Shown in pieces: positions 34,950 through 44,869 of a DNA stretch of 64,000 nt. The notes below the pieces were generated by a model. That model ran no database searches, was not told where the DNA came from, and saw only the letters and a program-made list of their open reading frames with translations. The DNA is taken from the NCBI RefSeq assembly GCF_900094805.1, contig NZ_FMAT01000001.1:940196-1004195 (forward strand). Reading direction: 5' to 3'. Source of the DNA: Arthrobacter sp. NIO-1057. GTDB taxonomy: Bacteria > Actinomycetota > Actinomycetes > Actinomycetales > Micrococcaceae. Positions within the stretch are counted from its first letter, which is position 1. Each line of letters opens with the position of its first letter. The translations under genes were made by a program, and so were the position numbers.

Positions 34950-37900
34950 TTACCCTTCGGTGCCTTCGCTGGGAGCCGAAGGCTGCGGTGACTCGGTGGC
35001 ACCGTTTTCATCCAGCTTCACTTCCCCGTCAACCGTGGTGCCATTAATCGCAGCATCAGCTTCCATTGCGCGGTCCAGTGCACTTTGCAACTGCTTCTGC
35101 GCTTCGCCATAGGCAGCGAAGTCGTTATTAGCCAGTGCCTCCTGGCCCTTCTTGATTGCCGCATTAGCATCCGAAAGAGCCGTCGAGAGTTTTTGCTCAT
35201 TCGACTGCGCTGGCGTCTTATCCCCATCAGAAGTGTCATCTGGGGACACCCCTTCGGTTTCACCGGTCACAGCGCCCGAGTTACCACCAAACACTTCGTC
35301 GAGTGCTTCAGCCAATGTATCGGCGAAGCCAACCTGATCACCGAAGGAGACCAGGACCTTACGCAGCGTTGGGTAGCTTGTTTGGCCTGAGGACTGAACA
35401 TATACCGGCTGGACGTAGAGGATACCGCCACCGACAGGCAAGGACAGTAGGTTACCGTTCTTGACCTGTGAAGCACCCTGCCTGAGCAGGTTCAGCTCCT
35501 GGGTCACACGAGTATTGGTATCGAAGTTTTGCTGTGCCTGACCAGGGCCAGGAACTGCGGTGTCTCGCGGAAGTTCTAACAGCCTGAGCTTGCCGTAGTC
35601 CTCGGACTTCACTCCGGCTTCCGAACCAGCATCAGCCGAGGCCGAGAGGAAACCAAACAACACATTTCGCTGCTGCCCATTCGAAGCGGCAGCAGGAATA
35701 AATGTCGATGTCAAAGAGAAGGAGGCTTCATCTTGGGTCGGCATCTTTAGAGACATGAAGTACGGTGGCTGCTTCACGCCGGCTGTCGAGGAAGTTGGGT
35801 CGTCTGGAACGGCCCACGCGTCATTGGCCTCGTAGAAGGCATCCGGGTTATCCACGTGGTAAGTCGTAAGGACCTCACGCTGTACTTTGAACATGTCCTC
35901 TGGGTAACGAACATGCTCAATCAGGTCAGCAGACATATCCGACAACGGTTTGTAGGAGGAAGGGAAAACCTTCTGCCACGACTTCAGAATCGGATCTTCC
36001 GTATCCCAGGCATACAGCTTGACCGAACCGTCGTAAGCATCAACCGTTGCCTTGACTGAGTTCCGAATGTAGTTGACCCGGCCAGTCATCGACAGATCTT
36101 GCGCGTTAGTCAACGAATCAGTAACAGCCGAATCCAGTTGCTTCTGCTGCGCGTATGGGAAGTCGTTCGACGTGGTGTAGGCATCAACGATCCACTGGAC
36201 GCGTCCATCAACGATTGCTGGGTACGCGCTGGAGTCCAAAGTGAGATATGGGGCTACCTTGCTCACACGGTCTCGTGGGTCACGATCATAGAGAATTTGC
36301 GATTCGGAGTTGACCTGTTGAGACAACAGAAGATCCGTTGACGCGAATTTCAGCGCGTAGACCAAACGGTTGAACATGTTGCCGACGTTCGGACCACCGT
36401 TGCCGGTGAACGTGTAGCGCGTATCCTGGTTCTCTCCGCCAGTACCTGGACGGTCGAGTTCCTGATCAGTCCAGCCTTCATCTGGCCCACCAACCACAGA
36501 GTATTCTGGGGAATTCTCACCGAAGTAAATGCGTGGCTCATATTCCTTATCGGTGATCAGATCACCTGAAGTTGGAATACCGCCCAGCATGAAGTCTGGA
36601 CGCCCACCTGCAGCAACGCGGTTGCCGTAAGCAGCGACAAGCCCGTAACCGTGAGTGTAGTTAATGTGCTGGTTGACCCAGGTATCGGACTGATCAACGT
36701 TAACTTCACGAGCAGCAATGACAGTGTCTTCAACCTTGCCATCGATTTCATAACGGTCGACGTTCAAGTTCTTAGGGAACGTGTAGTAACCGCGGAACTG
36801 CTGCAGCTGAGCAAAGGCAGTGGAAACCAGGTTAGGGTCTAGCAAACGAATGTTGGCAGTAGTTGCCGTTTCCTCAGCCAGAGCATTTTTCTCGGTAGAG
36901 ATCTTCGCATCGTAGTCTGTGACTTCAACGTCATCCAGACCGTAGGCCAAACGAGTCATCTCGATGTTTCGGTCAATGTAGTCGCGTTCGAGTTCTCGCT
37001 GCGAAGGAACGACCTGGTACTGCTGCACCAAGAACGGGTACACACCACTGACCACGATCATCGTGACAACCAGCATCGCTGTACCAATCAGAGGAATTCT
37101 CCAACGTCCAGTAAACGCGGCGATAGCGAAGGTGATGGCAATCAGGATGGCAATAATTGCCAGAATCATCTGAGCAGGGATAACTGCATGCACATCTTTA
37201 TAGAGCGCACCTGCTACTCGACCTGATTGGTCGGTCAACGTCTCGTACTGGCCGATCCAGAAATTCACTGCTTGAAGCACGAGGAATACGGCAACAACGA
37301 TAGCGGTATGAACCCTTGCCGCTTTCCCGACGGTGATGCCACCGCGTTCTTCAACACGGATTCCACCGTAGAGGTAGTGAGTCAGCAGTCCAGCAACCCC
37401 GCTCAAGAGCACCACTGACACAAGGAAGCCGATGATGAGTGCGATAAATGGCAACGAGAAGATGAAGAAGCTCAAGTCCATATTGAATTGAGGATCATTG
37501 CTGCCAAATGGGGTCTGGTTGAAGAAAAGCAGAACGGTCTGCCATTGGCCAGCAACGGCCACTGCGGCGAAGATACCAACCACCAACGGAATGCCAACCA
37601 TCAGGAAACGACGGATTGGTTCCAGCTGGGATTGGTAGCGTGACATGGAATCAGTCTGATTCGCATTTGGCGCATACACTGGGCGGTGCTTGTAAGCACT
37701 GCGCATAGAAAACCACATAGGCACAGCCATCAGCACCAATGCAATCAGGAAGATCACTAACTTGGCGATGCGTTCAGTCCAGTAGACCTGCGAGAACCCC
37801 AGCTGGTTAAACCAGAGGATGTCTGCGTAGAAATTGGACAAGAAAACGAAAACTGCAACCAGAATGACCACCGCGAAGATGGTCAATGTCAGCGGTGACA

Positions 37901-37985
37901 CTTTCTTACCAGATGGGCTGGAAGGCCTTTGCGGTTCACGAGGCCTCTGCGGGCCTCCGAACGGACTATCCGATCCGTTTGACAC
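34950..37985 (-). CDS. UPF0182 family large membrane protein
   Basis: The 1011-residue protein belongs to UPF0182 (COG1615, Rv3193c in Mycobacterium tuberculosis), a family of unknown function. Seven hydrophobic segments lie in the first 330 residues (for example 31-51, 73-93, 128-150, 172-200). They are followed by a large extracytoplasmic domain and an acidic, Gln/Ala-rich C-terminal region (about 900-1011). The conserved YADILWFNQLGFSQVYWTER and the DVEVTDYDAKI segments are present. The start is a GTG at 37985 with AAGGA seven bases upstream. In mycobacteria it likewise neighbours the PDZ-Lon gene. Confidence 0.95.
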   Translation of the reverse strand: MSNGSDSPFGGPQRPREPQRPSSPSGKKVSPLTLTIFAVVILVAVFVFLSNFYADILWFNQLGFSQVYWTERIAKLVIFLIALVLMAVPMWFSMRSAYKHRPVYAPNANQTDSMSRYQSQLEPIRRFLMVGIPLVVGIFAAVAVAGQWQTVLLFFNQTPFGSNDPQFNMDLSFFIFSLPFIALIIGFLVSVVLLSGVAGLLTHYLYGGIRVEERGGITVGKAARVHTAIVVAVFLVLQAVNFWIGQYETLTDQSGRVAGALYKDVHAVIPAQMILAIIAILIAITFAIAAFTGRWRIPLIGTAMLVVTMIVVSGVYPFLVQQYQVVPSQRELERDYIDRNIEMTRLAYGLDDVEVTDYDAKISTEKNALAEETATTANIRLLDPNLVSTAFAQLQQFRGYYTFPKNLNVDRYEIDGKVEDTVIAAREVNVDQSDTWVNQHINYTHGYGLVAAYGNRVAAGGRPDFMLGGIPTSGDLITDKEYEPRIYFGENSPEYSVVGGPDEGWTDQELDRPGTGGENQDTRYTFTGNGGPNVGNMFNRLVYALKFASTDLLLSQQVNSESQILYDRDPRDRVSKVAPYLTLDSSAYPAIVDGRVQWIVDAYTTSNDFPYAQQKQLDSAVTDSLTNAQDLSMTGRVNYIRNSVKATVDAYDGSVKLYAWDTEDPILKSWQKVFPSSYKPLSDMSADLIEHVRYPEDMFKVQREVLTTYHVDNPDAFYEANDAWAVPDDPTSSTAGVKQPPYFMSLKMPTQDEASFSLTSTFIPAAASNGQQRNVLFGFLSASADAGSEAGVKSEDYGKLRLLELPRDTAVPGPGQAQQNFDTNTRVTQELNLLRQGASQVKNGNLLSLPVGGGILYVQPVYVQSSGQTSYPTLRKVLVSFGDQVGFADTLAEALDEVFGGNSGAVTGETEGVSPDDTSDGDKTPAQSNEQKLSTALSDANAAIKKGQEALANNDFAAYGEAQKQLQSALDRAMEADAAINGTTVDGEVKLDENGATESPQPSAPSEGTEG

Positions 37986-38112
37986 TATCTATTCCTTACC
38001 TTGGGTTCTCGCTGCTGATTCCAGCGGCTGAACTCGTGTACCTAATTCTTAGATGAGCGATTGAAAAGTTATGATCCTTGCATCACATTCTTCCCCTGAC
38101 GCTGGGCTAAAC

Positions 38113-39231
38113 CTATTCACATGTCTCGAAACTCGCAGGATCTTCGCCGTCAGCAATTTTCGTTAGCGCCGTTCGAGCTTGGGACAAGGTTGAAATCTTC
38201 AGCACATTCAAGCCATCCGGCACCCTGCCCACCACCTCGCTGCAGTTGTCGGCTGGTGCCAAGAAAACTGTTGCACCAGCTTTTTTTGCGGCAATCATTT
38301 TCTGGGCGATGCCGCCAATCGGACCGACCGTACCGTCGGCTGAAATCTCCCCCGTGCCTGCGACGTGATAATCTCCTGCCAACGATCCTTCTGTAAGACG
38401 ATCAATGATTCCCAGGGCAAACATCATGCCGGCACTAGGTCCGCCGACATTTTGCAATCCGAATTCAACGTCAATCGGGAACTGATGTTCGGTAGTCAGA
38501 TAGATTCCGAGCTGGCGTTCACCATCAACTTCATCAGTTTTTACCGAAACAACAACGTCTTTGTAGTTGCCCTGCTGGTCTTTACGTCCGACGGTAAGTT
38601 CGGCAGCTTTGTCTCCGTTGGCATTTAGAGACTTTTTCAGCTCTTCAAGCGAACTAATATCCTGCCCGTTGTACTTGAGCAGTCGGTCTCCTTTTTCCAA
38701 AGACTTGCTATTGGTTTCGGAAGAAAAATCTGCGACGGTCAGCCAGGTCTTGAAGTCATAACCCAGTTCCGTGAGCGCTGCGGCAATTGCCTGATCCTGC
38801 GATGAGGTCATCATCTGATCATTCTGTTCACTTTGCTGTTGAGAAGACGTGTCATGAGAAATAATTGTTTCTTCAGGGACAACGTCTTTATTCGGGTCCA
38901 GAAGCGCTTCTAGAACTACTGGAATAGTGACTCTGTTCTGTCCTCCGCCTTGAACATAAATGGTCAAAAGATCCAGTTCGCTCTGCGAGGGATAGGTCTT
39001 CTCTCCCTCAATAGAAATAACGTCTTTACCGTTATCTGCATCTTTTCCCAAAGTGTTAAAAACTGGGCCCGGAGAACGAATCATGAAATTGGTGGGTAAG
39101 AACATCATGATGCCAATGAGCAGCAGTGCGATAACACCAGCACTGGTTCGTTTAATACCTTTGGAACCTTGTGACGCTCGGCCAAATTCTCCAGGCGCTT
39201 TTGTCGAGTCTTGTGGTTCCCGTTTGTGCAC
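38113..39231 (-). CDS. Membrane-anchored PDZ and Lon-type (S16) serine protease
   Basis: This YlbL-like protein has an N-terminal membrane helix (about 35-55, SAGVIALLLIGIMMFLPTNF), a PDZ domain (about 165-240) and a Lon proteolytic domain. The catalytic Ser lies in GGPSAGMMFALG and the partner Lys in AQKMIAAKKAGA. Of two possible starts I prefer the GTG at 39231, since GGGAG lies eight bases upstream; a TTG at 39249 has none. It has about 370 residues, normal for the family. Neighbourhood (UPF0182, DUF2342) matches Rv3193c-Rv3195. In Bacillus, YlbL degrades membrane-associated regulators; the substrate here is unknown. Confidence 0.92.
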   Translation of the reverse strand: MHKREPQDSTKAPGEFGRASQGSKGIKRTSAGVIALLLIGIMMFLPTNFMIRSPGPVFNTLGKDADNGKDVISIEGEKTYPSQSELDLLTIYVQGGGQNRVTIPVVLEALLDPNKDVVPEETIISHDTSSQQQSEQNDQMMTSSQDQAIAAALTELGYDFKTWLTVADFSSETNSKSLEKGDRLLKYNGQDISSLEELKKSLNANGDKAAELTVGRKDQQGNYKDVVVSVKTDEVDGERQLGIYLTTEHQFPIDVEFGLQNVGGPSAGMMFALGIIDRLTEGSLAGDYHVAGTGEISADGTVGPIGGIAQKMIAAKKAGATVFLAPADNCSEVVGRVPDGLNVLKISTLSQARTALTKIADGEDPASFETCE

Positions 39232-39412
39232 TGCTCTTGCTCCCGCCAACTATCAAAAAAGAGGTGGATCCGTTCCTGCAAACCTCACCACTCTTAGCCT
39301 ACTGAAGCTTCTACGCTAAAGGCATCAGCAAGAAGGCGTATTCAGTGTGCCGAAAGCGAACTGTAGCCAAGATTCATGGGAACTAATAGCTCGGCACGGT
39401 AGTTTTAAAGAT

Positions 39413-40855
39413 ATGGCACAGAACCCCCCGAATAACCGCCCCAACGGCGACGACGACGATAACAATCAGCAGGATCCTTTTTCTGCCATGTTTGGTCAGC
39501 TCTTCGGTGGCGGATTTGATCCCAATAATCTTCCTCCGCAGCTTCGTGATGCACTCGGAGCTCAGGGCGACCCTGAAGCGATGCAGAAAATGATGCAACA
39601 AGCTCAGGCCATGATGTCCGCCATGATGAGCAACAACGCTTCATCAGGTCCAGTGAATTGGAAGTTGGCATCTGATACCGCGTTGCAGGCCTACGCCAGT
39701 GATGATCCCGCCGTATCAGAATCACGACAGAGTGCAATCAGAGATGCATCGAATCTGGCTGACCTGTGGTTGAACAACTCAACAGCATTCGAATCCAATG
39801 GCCAAGTTACCGAGGCCTGGACTCGCAAGCGTTGGTACGACAAGACCTTGGGCACGTGGAAACAAGTCACCGAACCAGTTGCTGAATCGGTGGCATCCGC
39901 GATCACCTCCGCCATGAAAGAACAAATCCCTGAAGAAATGAAGGGAATGCTGGGCAACTCCGACGGCATGTTCCGTAATCTCGGAGCCAGCATGTTTGGC
40001 ATGCAGTTGGGCACCGCTCTGGGCGGATTGGCCACGGATGTTCTTGGCGGAACCGACATCGGACTCCCCTTGGCCGGAAGCACACCAGGAATCATTGCCA
40101 CGAACGTATCTAAGTTTGGTGAAGGGCTAGAAATCCCAGAACAGGAAGTTCTGCTCTACATCATCCTTCGTGAAAACGCTCATGCTCGTCTGTTTGCTCG
40201 CGTACCCTGGTTGAGTTCCAAGCTGATTGGTGCGGTCGAGTCTTACGCTCGTGGCATTCATATTGATATGTCTCGAATCGAAGAAGCCGTACGCGACATC
40301 GACCCATCTAATCCAGAAGCCCTGCAATCCATGCTGGGCGAGGGCCTGTTCGCGCCACAACGTACGGCCCAGCAGGAGAAAGCACTAGAAAATCTCGAGC
40401 TGACCCTTGCCCTCATTGAAGGCTGGGTAGATCACGTGGTTTCTTTAGCAGCGGCAAACCTACCTTTTGCTGCTCACCTGCGTGAAACCATGCGCCGGCG
40501 CCGAGCATCAGGCGGTCCCGCGGAATCGGCATTTGCTTCGCTGGTTGGCTTAGATCTGCGACCACGCAAACTTCGTGAGGCAGCTGCTTTGTGGCAACAC
40601 CTATACGAGGAACGCGGGATCGATGGACGCGACGCCGTTTGGGATCACCCAGATCTCATGCCGACCGGTGAAGACCTCGAGAATCCAACCACTTTCACTG
40701 AACGTCGTGAATTGGCTGATACCGAATTTGATGACTTCGATGCAGCACTAGACAAACTTCTATCAGGAGACTTCGACAATGTTGATCCTCTGACAGACGG
40801 CGACGATTCCGGCAAGCCAACAGATCCGAATTCACCCGAAGATCCCGAGAAATAA
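39413..40855 (+). CDS. DUF2342 family protein, annotated zinc-dependent metalloprotease
   Basis: The protein of 480 residues belongs to the actinobacterial DUF2342 family (Rv3195 type), commonly labelled zincin-like hydrolase or F420 biosynthesis-associated protein. The N-terminus has a Gln/Met-rich segment, and a Gly-rich hydrophobic region (FGMQLGTALGGLATDVLGGTD) precedes the presumptive active region YIILRENAHARLFARVPWL. The E-x-x-H sequence is present, but the full HExxH signature is not, so metalloprotease activity is uncertain. I take the ATG at 39413 as start because similarity begins there; the frame is open to 39347. Promoter sequences must overlap the upstream divergent gene. Confidence 0.88.
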   Translation: MAQNPPNNRPNGDDDDNNQQDPFSAMFGQLFGGGFDPNNLPPQLRDALGAQGDPEAMQKMMQQAQAMMSAMMSNNASSGPVNWKLASDTALQAYASDDPAVSESRQSAIRDASNLADLWLNNSTAFESNGQVTEAWTRKRWYDKTLGTWKQVTEPVAESVASAITSAMKEQIPEEMKGMLGNSDGMFRNLGASMFGMQLGTALGGLATDVLGGTDIGLPLAGSTPGIIATNVSKFGEGLEIPEQEVLLYIILRENAHARLFARVPWLSSKLIGAVESYARGIHIDMSRIEEAVRDIDPSNPEALQSMLGEGLFAPQRTAQQEKALENLELTLALIEGWVDHVVSLAAANLPFAAHLRETMRRRRASGGPAESAFASLVGLDLRPRKLREAAALWQHLYEERGIDGRDAVWDHPDLMPTGEDLENPTTFTERRELADTEFDDFDAALDKLLSGDFDNVDPLTDGDDSGKPTDPNSPEDPEK

Positions 40856-40868
40856 CCGCCGGATCTCA

Positions 40869-40906
40869 ACAGTGGGGAGGAACGCTATAGCGTTCCTCCC
40901 CACTGT
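40869..40906. terminator. Perfect palindrome between convergent genes
   Basis: Arms 40869-40886 and 40889-40906 are fully complementary with only two unpaired bases between. It lies 14 bases past the DUF2342 stop and 15 before the YgjP-like stop and can end both transcripts. Confidence 0.88.
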
Positions 40907-40920
40907 GCTATCCGATGTCT

Positions 40921-41529
40921 CTATTCAACGTCGTCGCCGAAACCTTCAAGTTCATCAGCTGGCCGACCCTGCTCTTTGGCATAGGAGCTATAGCCTGCAT
41001 GAAACGCCTCAAGATACAGATCTGCCTCACTGCGTCGTTCAAACTTATTAAGCAGTCTCTGAAACTCAGGACCATGTCCAGTGCGAGGCGAAGCTAAATG
41101 TGCCAATTCATGAACTAAGACATAGTCACGAACCCACGTTGGCATCTGCTGGAGCTTTGATGAGAGTCTAATGCTTCGTTGCTGGTACGAGGCTGAACCC
41201 CAACGTTTATTTTGATTGGTAACCCAGCGTACCGTCGTTGGAGAGGCAGAACCATCAAAGTAGTGCTGATCCAGTTCATGGGCTCTGCGTTCTAAAGCAC
41301 TGTCGGTATGCCTCGCATCGCGCCGTTGTCGCCCATTCCGATATTTTTTGAGCATCTCCTCAATAAATGATCGTTCAGTTCTCTCATCTAGCGCTGCCGG
41401 AACCTGAATAATCAGGGTTTCATCGCGCCATTGTGAAGAGATCGTCTTTCGTCTTTTGGTAGATCGTTCCACCCGTACCGGAATATCATCCGGAGACACA
41501 AATTCGAAAATTCTGGGGGAAACAGGCAT
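40921..41529 (-). CDS. YgjP-like (DUF45) metallopeptidase
   Basis: This 202-residue cytoplasmic protein shows the WLA/YgjP-like metallopeptidase pattern. RWGSASYQQRSIRLSSKLQQ leads into the zinc motif HELAH (VLVHELAHLASPRTGHGPEF), and a third ligand is expected in TGHGPEF. The N-terminal part (STKRRKTISSQWRDETLI) is a beta-rich domain that is common in the family. The ATG at 41529 follows a weak ribosome binding site. The gene stands downstream of uvrD2 on the same strand with a 127-base gap. No physiological role is established for the family. Confidence 0.9.
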   Translation of the reverse strand: MPVSPRIFEFVSPDDIPVRVERSTKRRKTISSQWRDETLIIQVPAALDERTERSFIEEMLKKYRNGRQRRDARHTDSALERRAHELDQHYFDGSASPTTVRWVTNQNKRWGSASYQQRSIRLSSKLQQMPTWVRDYVLVHELAHLASPRTGHGPEFQRLLNKFERRSEADLYLEAFHAGYSSYAKEQGRPADELEGFGDDVE

Positions 41530-41656
41530 TGCGATTGGTCCTTACACACGCTTATCGGCAAAGTTCAGTCTTGACGGTGAGGAAAGTACTTCTTCCCCGA
41601 GGCTACGACAACGACGGAAGATCGATATCTCCTGCCTCGCAGTATGTGAATTACTG

Positions 41657-43780
41657 CTAGTTCCGATGTGCTCCAAGAACCGCCAGTACGGCCTCACCGT
41701 AACGGTCGAGCTTGTTTCGACCGACTCCCGCGATCTTAGACAGTCCCTGTATCGACTCTGGCTGGTGCTCAGCGATGGACATCAGTGTGGCATCTGTGAA
41801 AATCACGAAGGCCGGAACCGAATTGGATCGAGCGATCTCTGAACGCCAATTACGCAAGCTATCGAATAATGCCTCGTCGTAAGCAGCTGGGCAGGACGCG
41901 CAACGCTTCAGCTTACGCTCCTTAGCGCTTGTCAAAAACGTTCCACAGTTGGAGCAGACCGCCGGAATCAGTTTCTGTTCACGTCTCTTATACGTTGTCT
42001 GTTGGCGGCTGCTGGCCTGACAAACTGACTTTATTCCGTCCAAGAACCGCGAGGGGTATCGATGAGCGCGTCCTCCAGGAGTACGGGCTAGCGACCATGA
42101 AAGGAAGAGGTGCTTGCGAGCACGCGTGATCCCCACGTAGAGCAGACGTCGTTCTTCATCAAAACCAGCTTGATCCTTAGCGTAGGAAATAGGCACTAGA
42201 CCTTCGCTAAGTCCAACGAGAAAAACAGCATCCCATTCCAGGCCCTTCGCTGCGTGGAAGGAGGCGAGGGTGACACCGTCTAGAGTCGGGGCATGCTGGA
42301 TCGCAGCACGGTCTTCTAACTCTTTGACCACATCATGCAAGGTCGCTTCCGTGCCTTGCTCCTCCTTAAGAGCAACAACTTCATCGGCCAAACGCACCAG
42401 CGCCGACAGGGACTCCCACCGCTGCCGCACTGCACCGGTGCCACCGCTGGGCGCATTTGTCGAATAACCATGCGAGGAAAGTACGTCACGGACCAATTGA
42501 GGAACTGATGTCTCGGCAGCAACGCTTAAGGCAGCCCTCAATGCAAGCATGCCCTCTTTGACTTCTCGACGAGAGAAGAATCGTTCCGCTCCACGCATGA
42601 CATAAGGAATGGAGTGCGCGGAAAACGCTTGTTCAAAAGACTGCGACTGCCCATTAGTACGATAGAGAATCGCTATCTCTGAGATATCTTGCCCCTCGGC
42701 AAGTAACTTCTTAATGCGCTGGGCTACTTCTTCTGCTTCGTTCTCGTCGTCTTTGGTCTCGAAAAATTCAGGACTTGGACCGTGCTCGCGTTGTGCAATC
42801 AGTTCCAACGGTTCGGGCCAGGTTACGTTCCTATCAGGAACATTCGATTCTATCCGCCTGGTTGCCAGTACCTTGTTGGCCAGGTTCACCACTTCAGGGG
42901 TGGAACGATAGTCACGCACCAGCTTGACTACTTTGGCTTCCGGAAAACGCGTACCGAAATTTAGTAGGAAGTCAGGCCGTGCCCCGGTGAAGGAGTAAAT
43001 AGTCTGCGACGCATCGCCAACAACGCACAGTTCATTGCGTTGCCCTAACCACAGATCCAAGAGTCGTTGCTGTAGGGGTGAAACGTCCTGATACTCATCA
43101 ACGACAAAATGACGATATTGCTGACGGACGTGCGCGGCTACCTTCTCATTGTCTTCAAGAATGGCGATCGTCAGCAGCAGGACGTCTTCAAAATCAATGA
43201 CGCTACGGTCATCTTTGAGCTCTTCGTAAGTTTGGAAGATCCTCGCCATACTTACTGGTTCTAGACCATTGGGCATTTCGCGGGTTGAAGCAATTTTGGC
43301 GTAGCTTTCTGGAGTGTGCATCGAAACCTTGGCCCACTCGATTTCTGCAGCCAAGTCTCGCACCATGGCACGATCACTGGCAATGCGAAGCCGACGAGCA
43401 GCTTCTGCAATCAGCGGAGCCTTATGCTCAACGAGATTTGGCAGGGTGCCACCAATGGCTTGCGGCCAAAAATACTGTAGCTGACGCAATGCAGCCGCGT
43501 GGAATGTTCTAGCCTGCACGCCAGGCGCACCTAGCTGTCGCAGTCGAGTTCGCATCTCGGCGGCCGCACGCGTTGTAAAAGTGAGCGCTAAGACACTGGT
43601 GGGATTGTAAATTCCCGTATGCACCCCATGCGCAATGCGATGGGTAATTGCCCTAGTCTTACCAGTTCCTGCACCGGCCAGAATACACAATGGACCACTG
43701 AGCGTTTCAGCAGCCTGACGTTGTTCAGCGTCCAGTCCCGCCAGTAAGTCCTGCACTGGTGGAGCATCGTGTTCTGTCAC
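41657..43780 (-). CDS. uvrD2: ATP-dependent DNA helicase UvrD2
   Basis: UvrD2 is a superfamily 1A 3'-5' helicase of actinobacteria; the Mycobacterium tuberculosis enzyme is essential. The 707 residues include Walker A (LAGAGTGKTRAIT), Walker B (FVVDEYQDVSPLQQ), motif III (VGDASQTIYSFTGA), motif IV and VI (VTLASFHAAKGLEWDAVF; LLYVGITRARKHLF). A tetra-cysteine segment follows (CSNC..CASC, about 610-640), then a C-terminal HRDC domain (RSEIARSNSVPAFVIFTDAT). The start is the GTG at 43780, overlapping the nudC stop by four bases and preceded by GGAGG; the longer frame to 43816 is less likely. nudC and uvrD2 form an operon. Confidence 0.96.
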   Translation of the reverse strand: MTEHDAPPVQDLLAGLDAEQRQAAETLSGPLCILAGAGTGKTRAITHRIAHGVHTGIYNPTSVLALTFTTRAAAEMRTRLRQLGAPGVQARTFHAAALRQLQYFWPQAIGGTLPNLVEHKAPLIAEAARRLRIASDRAMVRDLAAEIEWAKVSMHTPESYAKIASTREMPNGLEPVSMARIFQTYEELKDDRSVIDFEDVLLLTIAILEDNEKVAAHVRQQYRHFVVDEYQDVSPLQQRLLDLWLGQRNELCVVGDASQTIYSFTGARPDFLLNFGTRFPEAKVVKLVRDYRSTPEVVNLANKVLATRRIESNVPDRNVTWPEPLELIAQREHGPSPEFFETKDDENEAEEVAQRIKKLLAEGQDISEIAILYRTNGQSQSFEQAFSAHSIPYVMRGAERFFSRREVKEGMLALRAALSVAAETSVPQLVRDVLSSHGYSTNAPSGGTGAVRQRWESLSALVRLADEVVALKEEQGTEATLHDVVKELEDRAAIQHAPTLDGVTLASFHAAKGLEWDAVFLVGLSEGLVPISYAKDQAGFDEERRLLYVGITRARKHLFLSWSLARTPGGRAHRYPSRFLDGIKSVCQASSRQQTTYKRREQKLIPAVCSNCGTFLTSAKERKLKRCASCPAAYDEALFDSLRNWRSEIARSNSVPAFVIFTDATLMSIAEHQPESIQGLSKIAGVGRNKLDRYGEAVLAVLGAHRN

Positions 43781-44706
43781 TTGTTTAGGGCCTCCGGAAG
43801 GGATTCTCCGTACCAACTACGGATTAATGCATGTGCTATTGAAACGCCACGCGGTATCTCTATTGTTCCCGATTCCAATGCGTCACGCAGTTCGTCCCGA
43901 CTGAACCAACGCAGATCCTTGATCTCAGCACCATCGGGAATCAGGTCTTCGCTAAGGGCTTCGGCCGCAAAACCTAACATCAAGGAGCGTGGCAATGGCC
44001 AGGGTTGCGAACCTCGGTAGGCAACCTCGCCAATGTGCACGCCAGACTCTTCAAAGATTTCGCGTCTAACCGCTGATTCCAAAGATTCACCGGCTTCGAC
44101 GAATCCGGCGAGCACCGAATACATATCTGATCTGAAATTCGCGTTCGCGCCGAGCAAGATTCGATCTTGTTGATCAATCACGGATGCAATGATTGCCGGG
44201 TCGGTACGCGGAAATAGTTCGTGTTCGTTCTCCACGCATCGCTGACCCCAACCAAAAGTTGATGCTCTGACCTCTGAGCCACATTGCGGACAAAAACGCT
44301 CTGTACGGATCCAATTGGAGATCGCTTGAGCTTCGATAATCAGCTCGGTCTGAAGTTCTGGGAGGACCGCGAAGGCCTCGCGCAAAGAAATCCATCGCTG
44401 GATATTCAAGTGCGAATACTGAACTGAGGCAACAATCGCTAAGACGTAATCCTTTGAATCACAGGAACCAAGATAAACCTGACGTTCACCGTCTCTTGTC
44501 GTGTAACTTGGGCCGTCAATAAAAAACAGTTCAGTTCCTGTAGAAGCAGTTCCAAGTTCAGAAATCAGCATGACTTTGGTCGAACTCCGGGACAGTTTTT
44601 CGTTGAGCAACTCCGGATTTGGTCGTTCTGTCAACGGGCGCTCGATACGAGCCTGCGCAAAAGGTAGCCCCGTAATTGAAGTTTGATATTTCTCTGCCAA
44701 AGCCAT
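43777..44706 (-). CDS. nudC: NAD(+) diphosphatase / RNA decapping enzyme NudC
   Basis: NudC cleaves NADH to NMNH and AMP and removes the NAD cap from RNA. The 309 residues show the N-terminal substrate-binding domain, a zinc ribbon (CPQCGSEVR and RCVENEHELFPR, with ligands C, C, C and probably H), the Nudix box GFVEAGESLESAVRREIFEE SGV with its catalytic glutamates, and the NudC hallmark SQPWPLPRSLM. The fourth zinc ligand, usually Cys, appears to be His or missing. The stop overlaps uvrD2 by four bases. It is divergent from the phosphotransferase-like gene at 44870. Confidence 0.95.
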   Translation of the reverse strand: MALAEKYQTSITGLPFAQARIERPLTERPNPELLNEKLSRSSTKVMLISELGTASTGTELFFIDGPSYTTRDGERQVYLGSCDSKDYVLAIVASVQYSHLNIQRWISLREAFAVLPELQTELIIEAQAISNWIRTERFCPQCGSEVRASTFGWGQRCVENEHELFPRTDPAIIASVIDQQDRILLGANANFRSDMYSVLAGFVEAGESLESAVRREIFEESGVHIGEVAYRGSQPWPLPRSLMLGFAAEALSEDLIPDGAEIKDLRWFSRDELRDALESGTIEIPRGVSIAHALIRSWYGESLPEALNK

Positions 44707-44869
44707 ACTACTAACCTAGTGCACCAAGCCCTCTGCTCCCCTGTTTCGAGCAGGGTGTGGATAGCCACGTAAGGGATTTCGCGCTCAGACTGAACATTGC
44801 CGGTGAATCCCACCATATTCTGTGCGTCATTCATCGGCTAAGGTCACGATCTCGCATACGGTGGAACAT

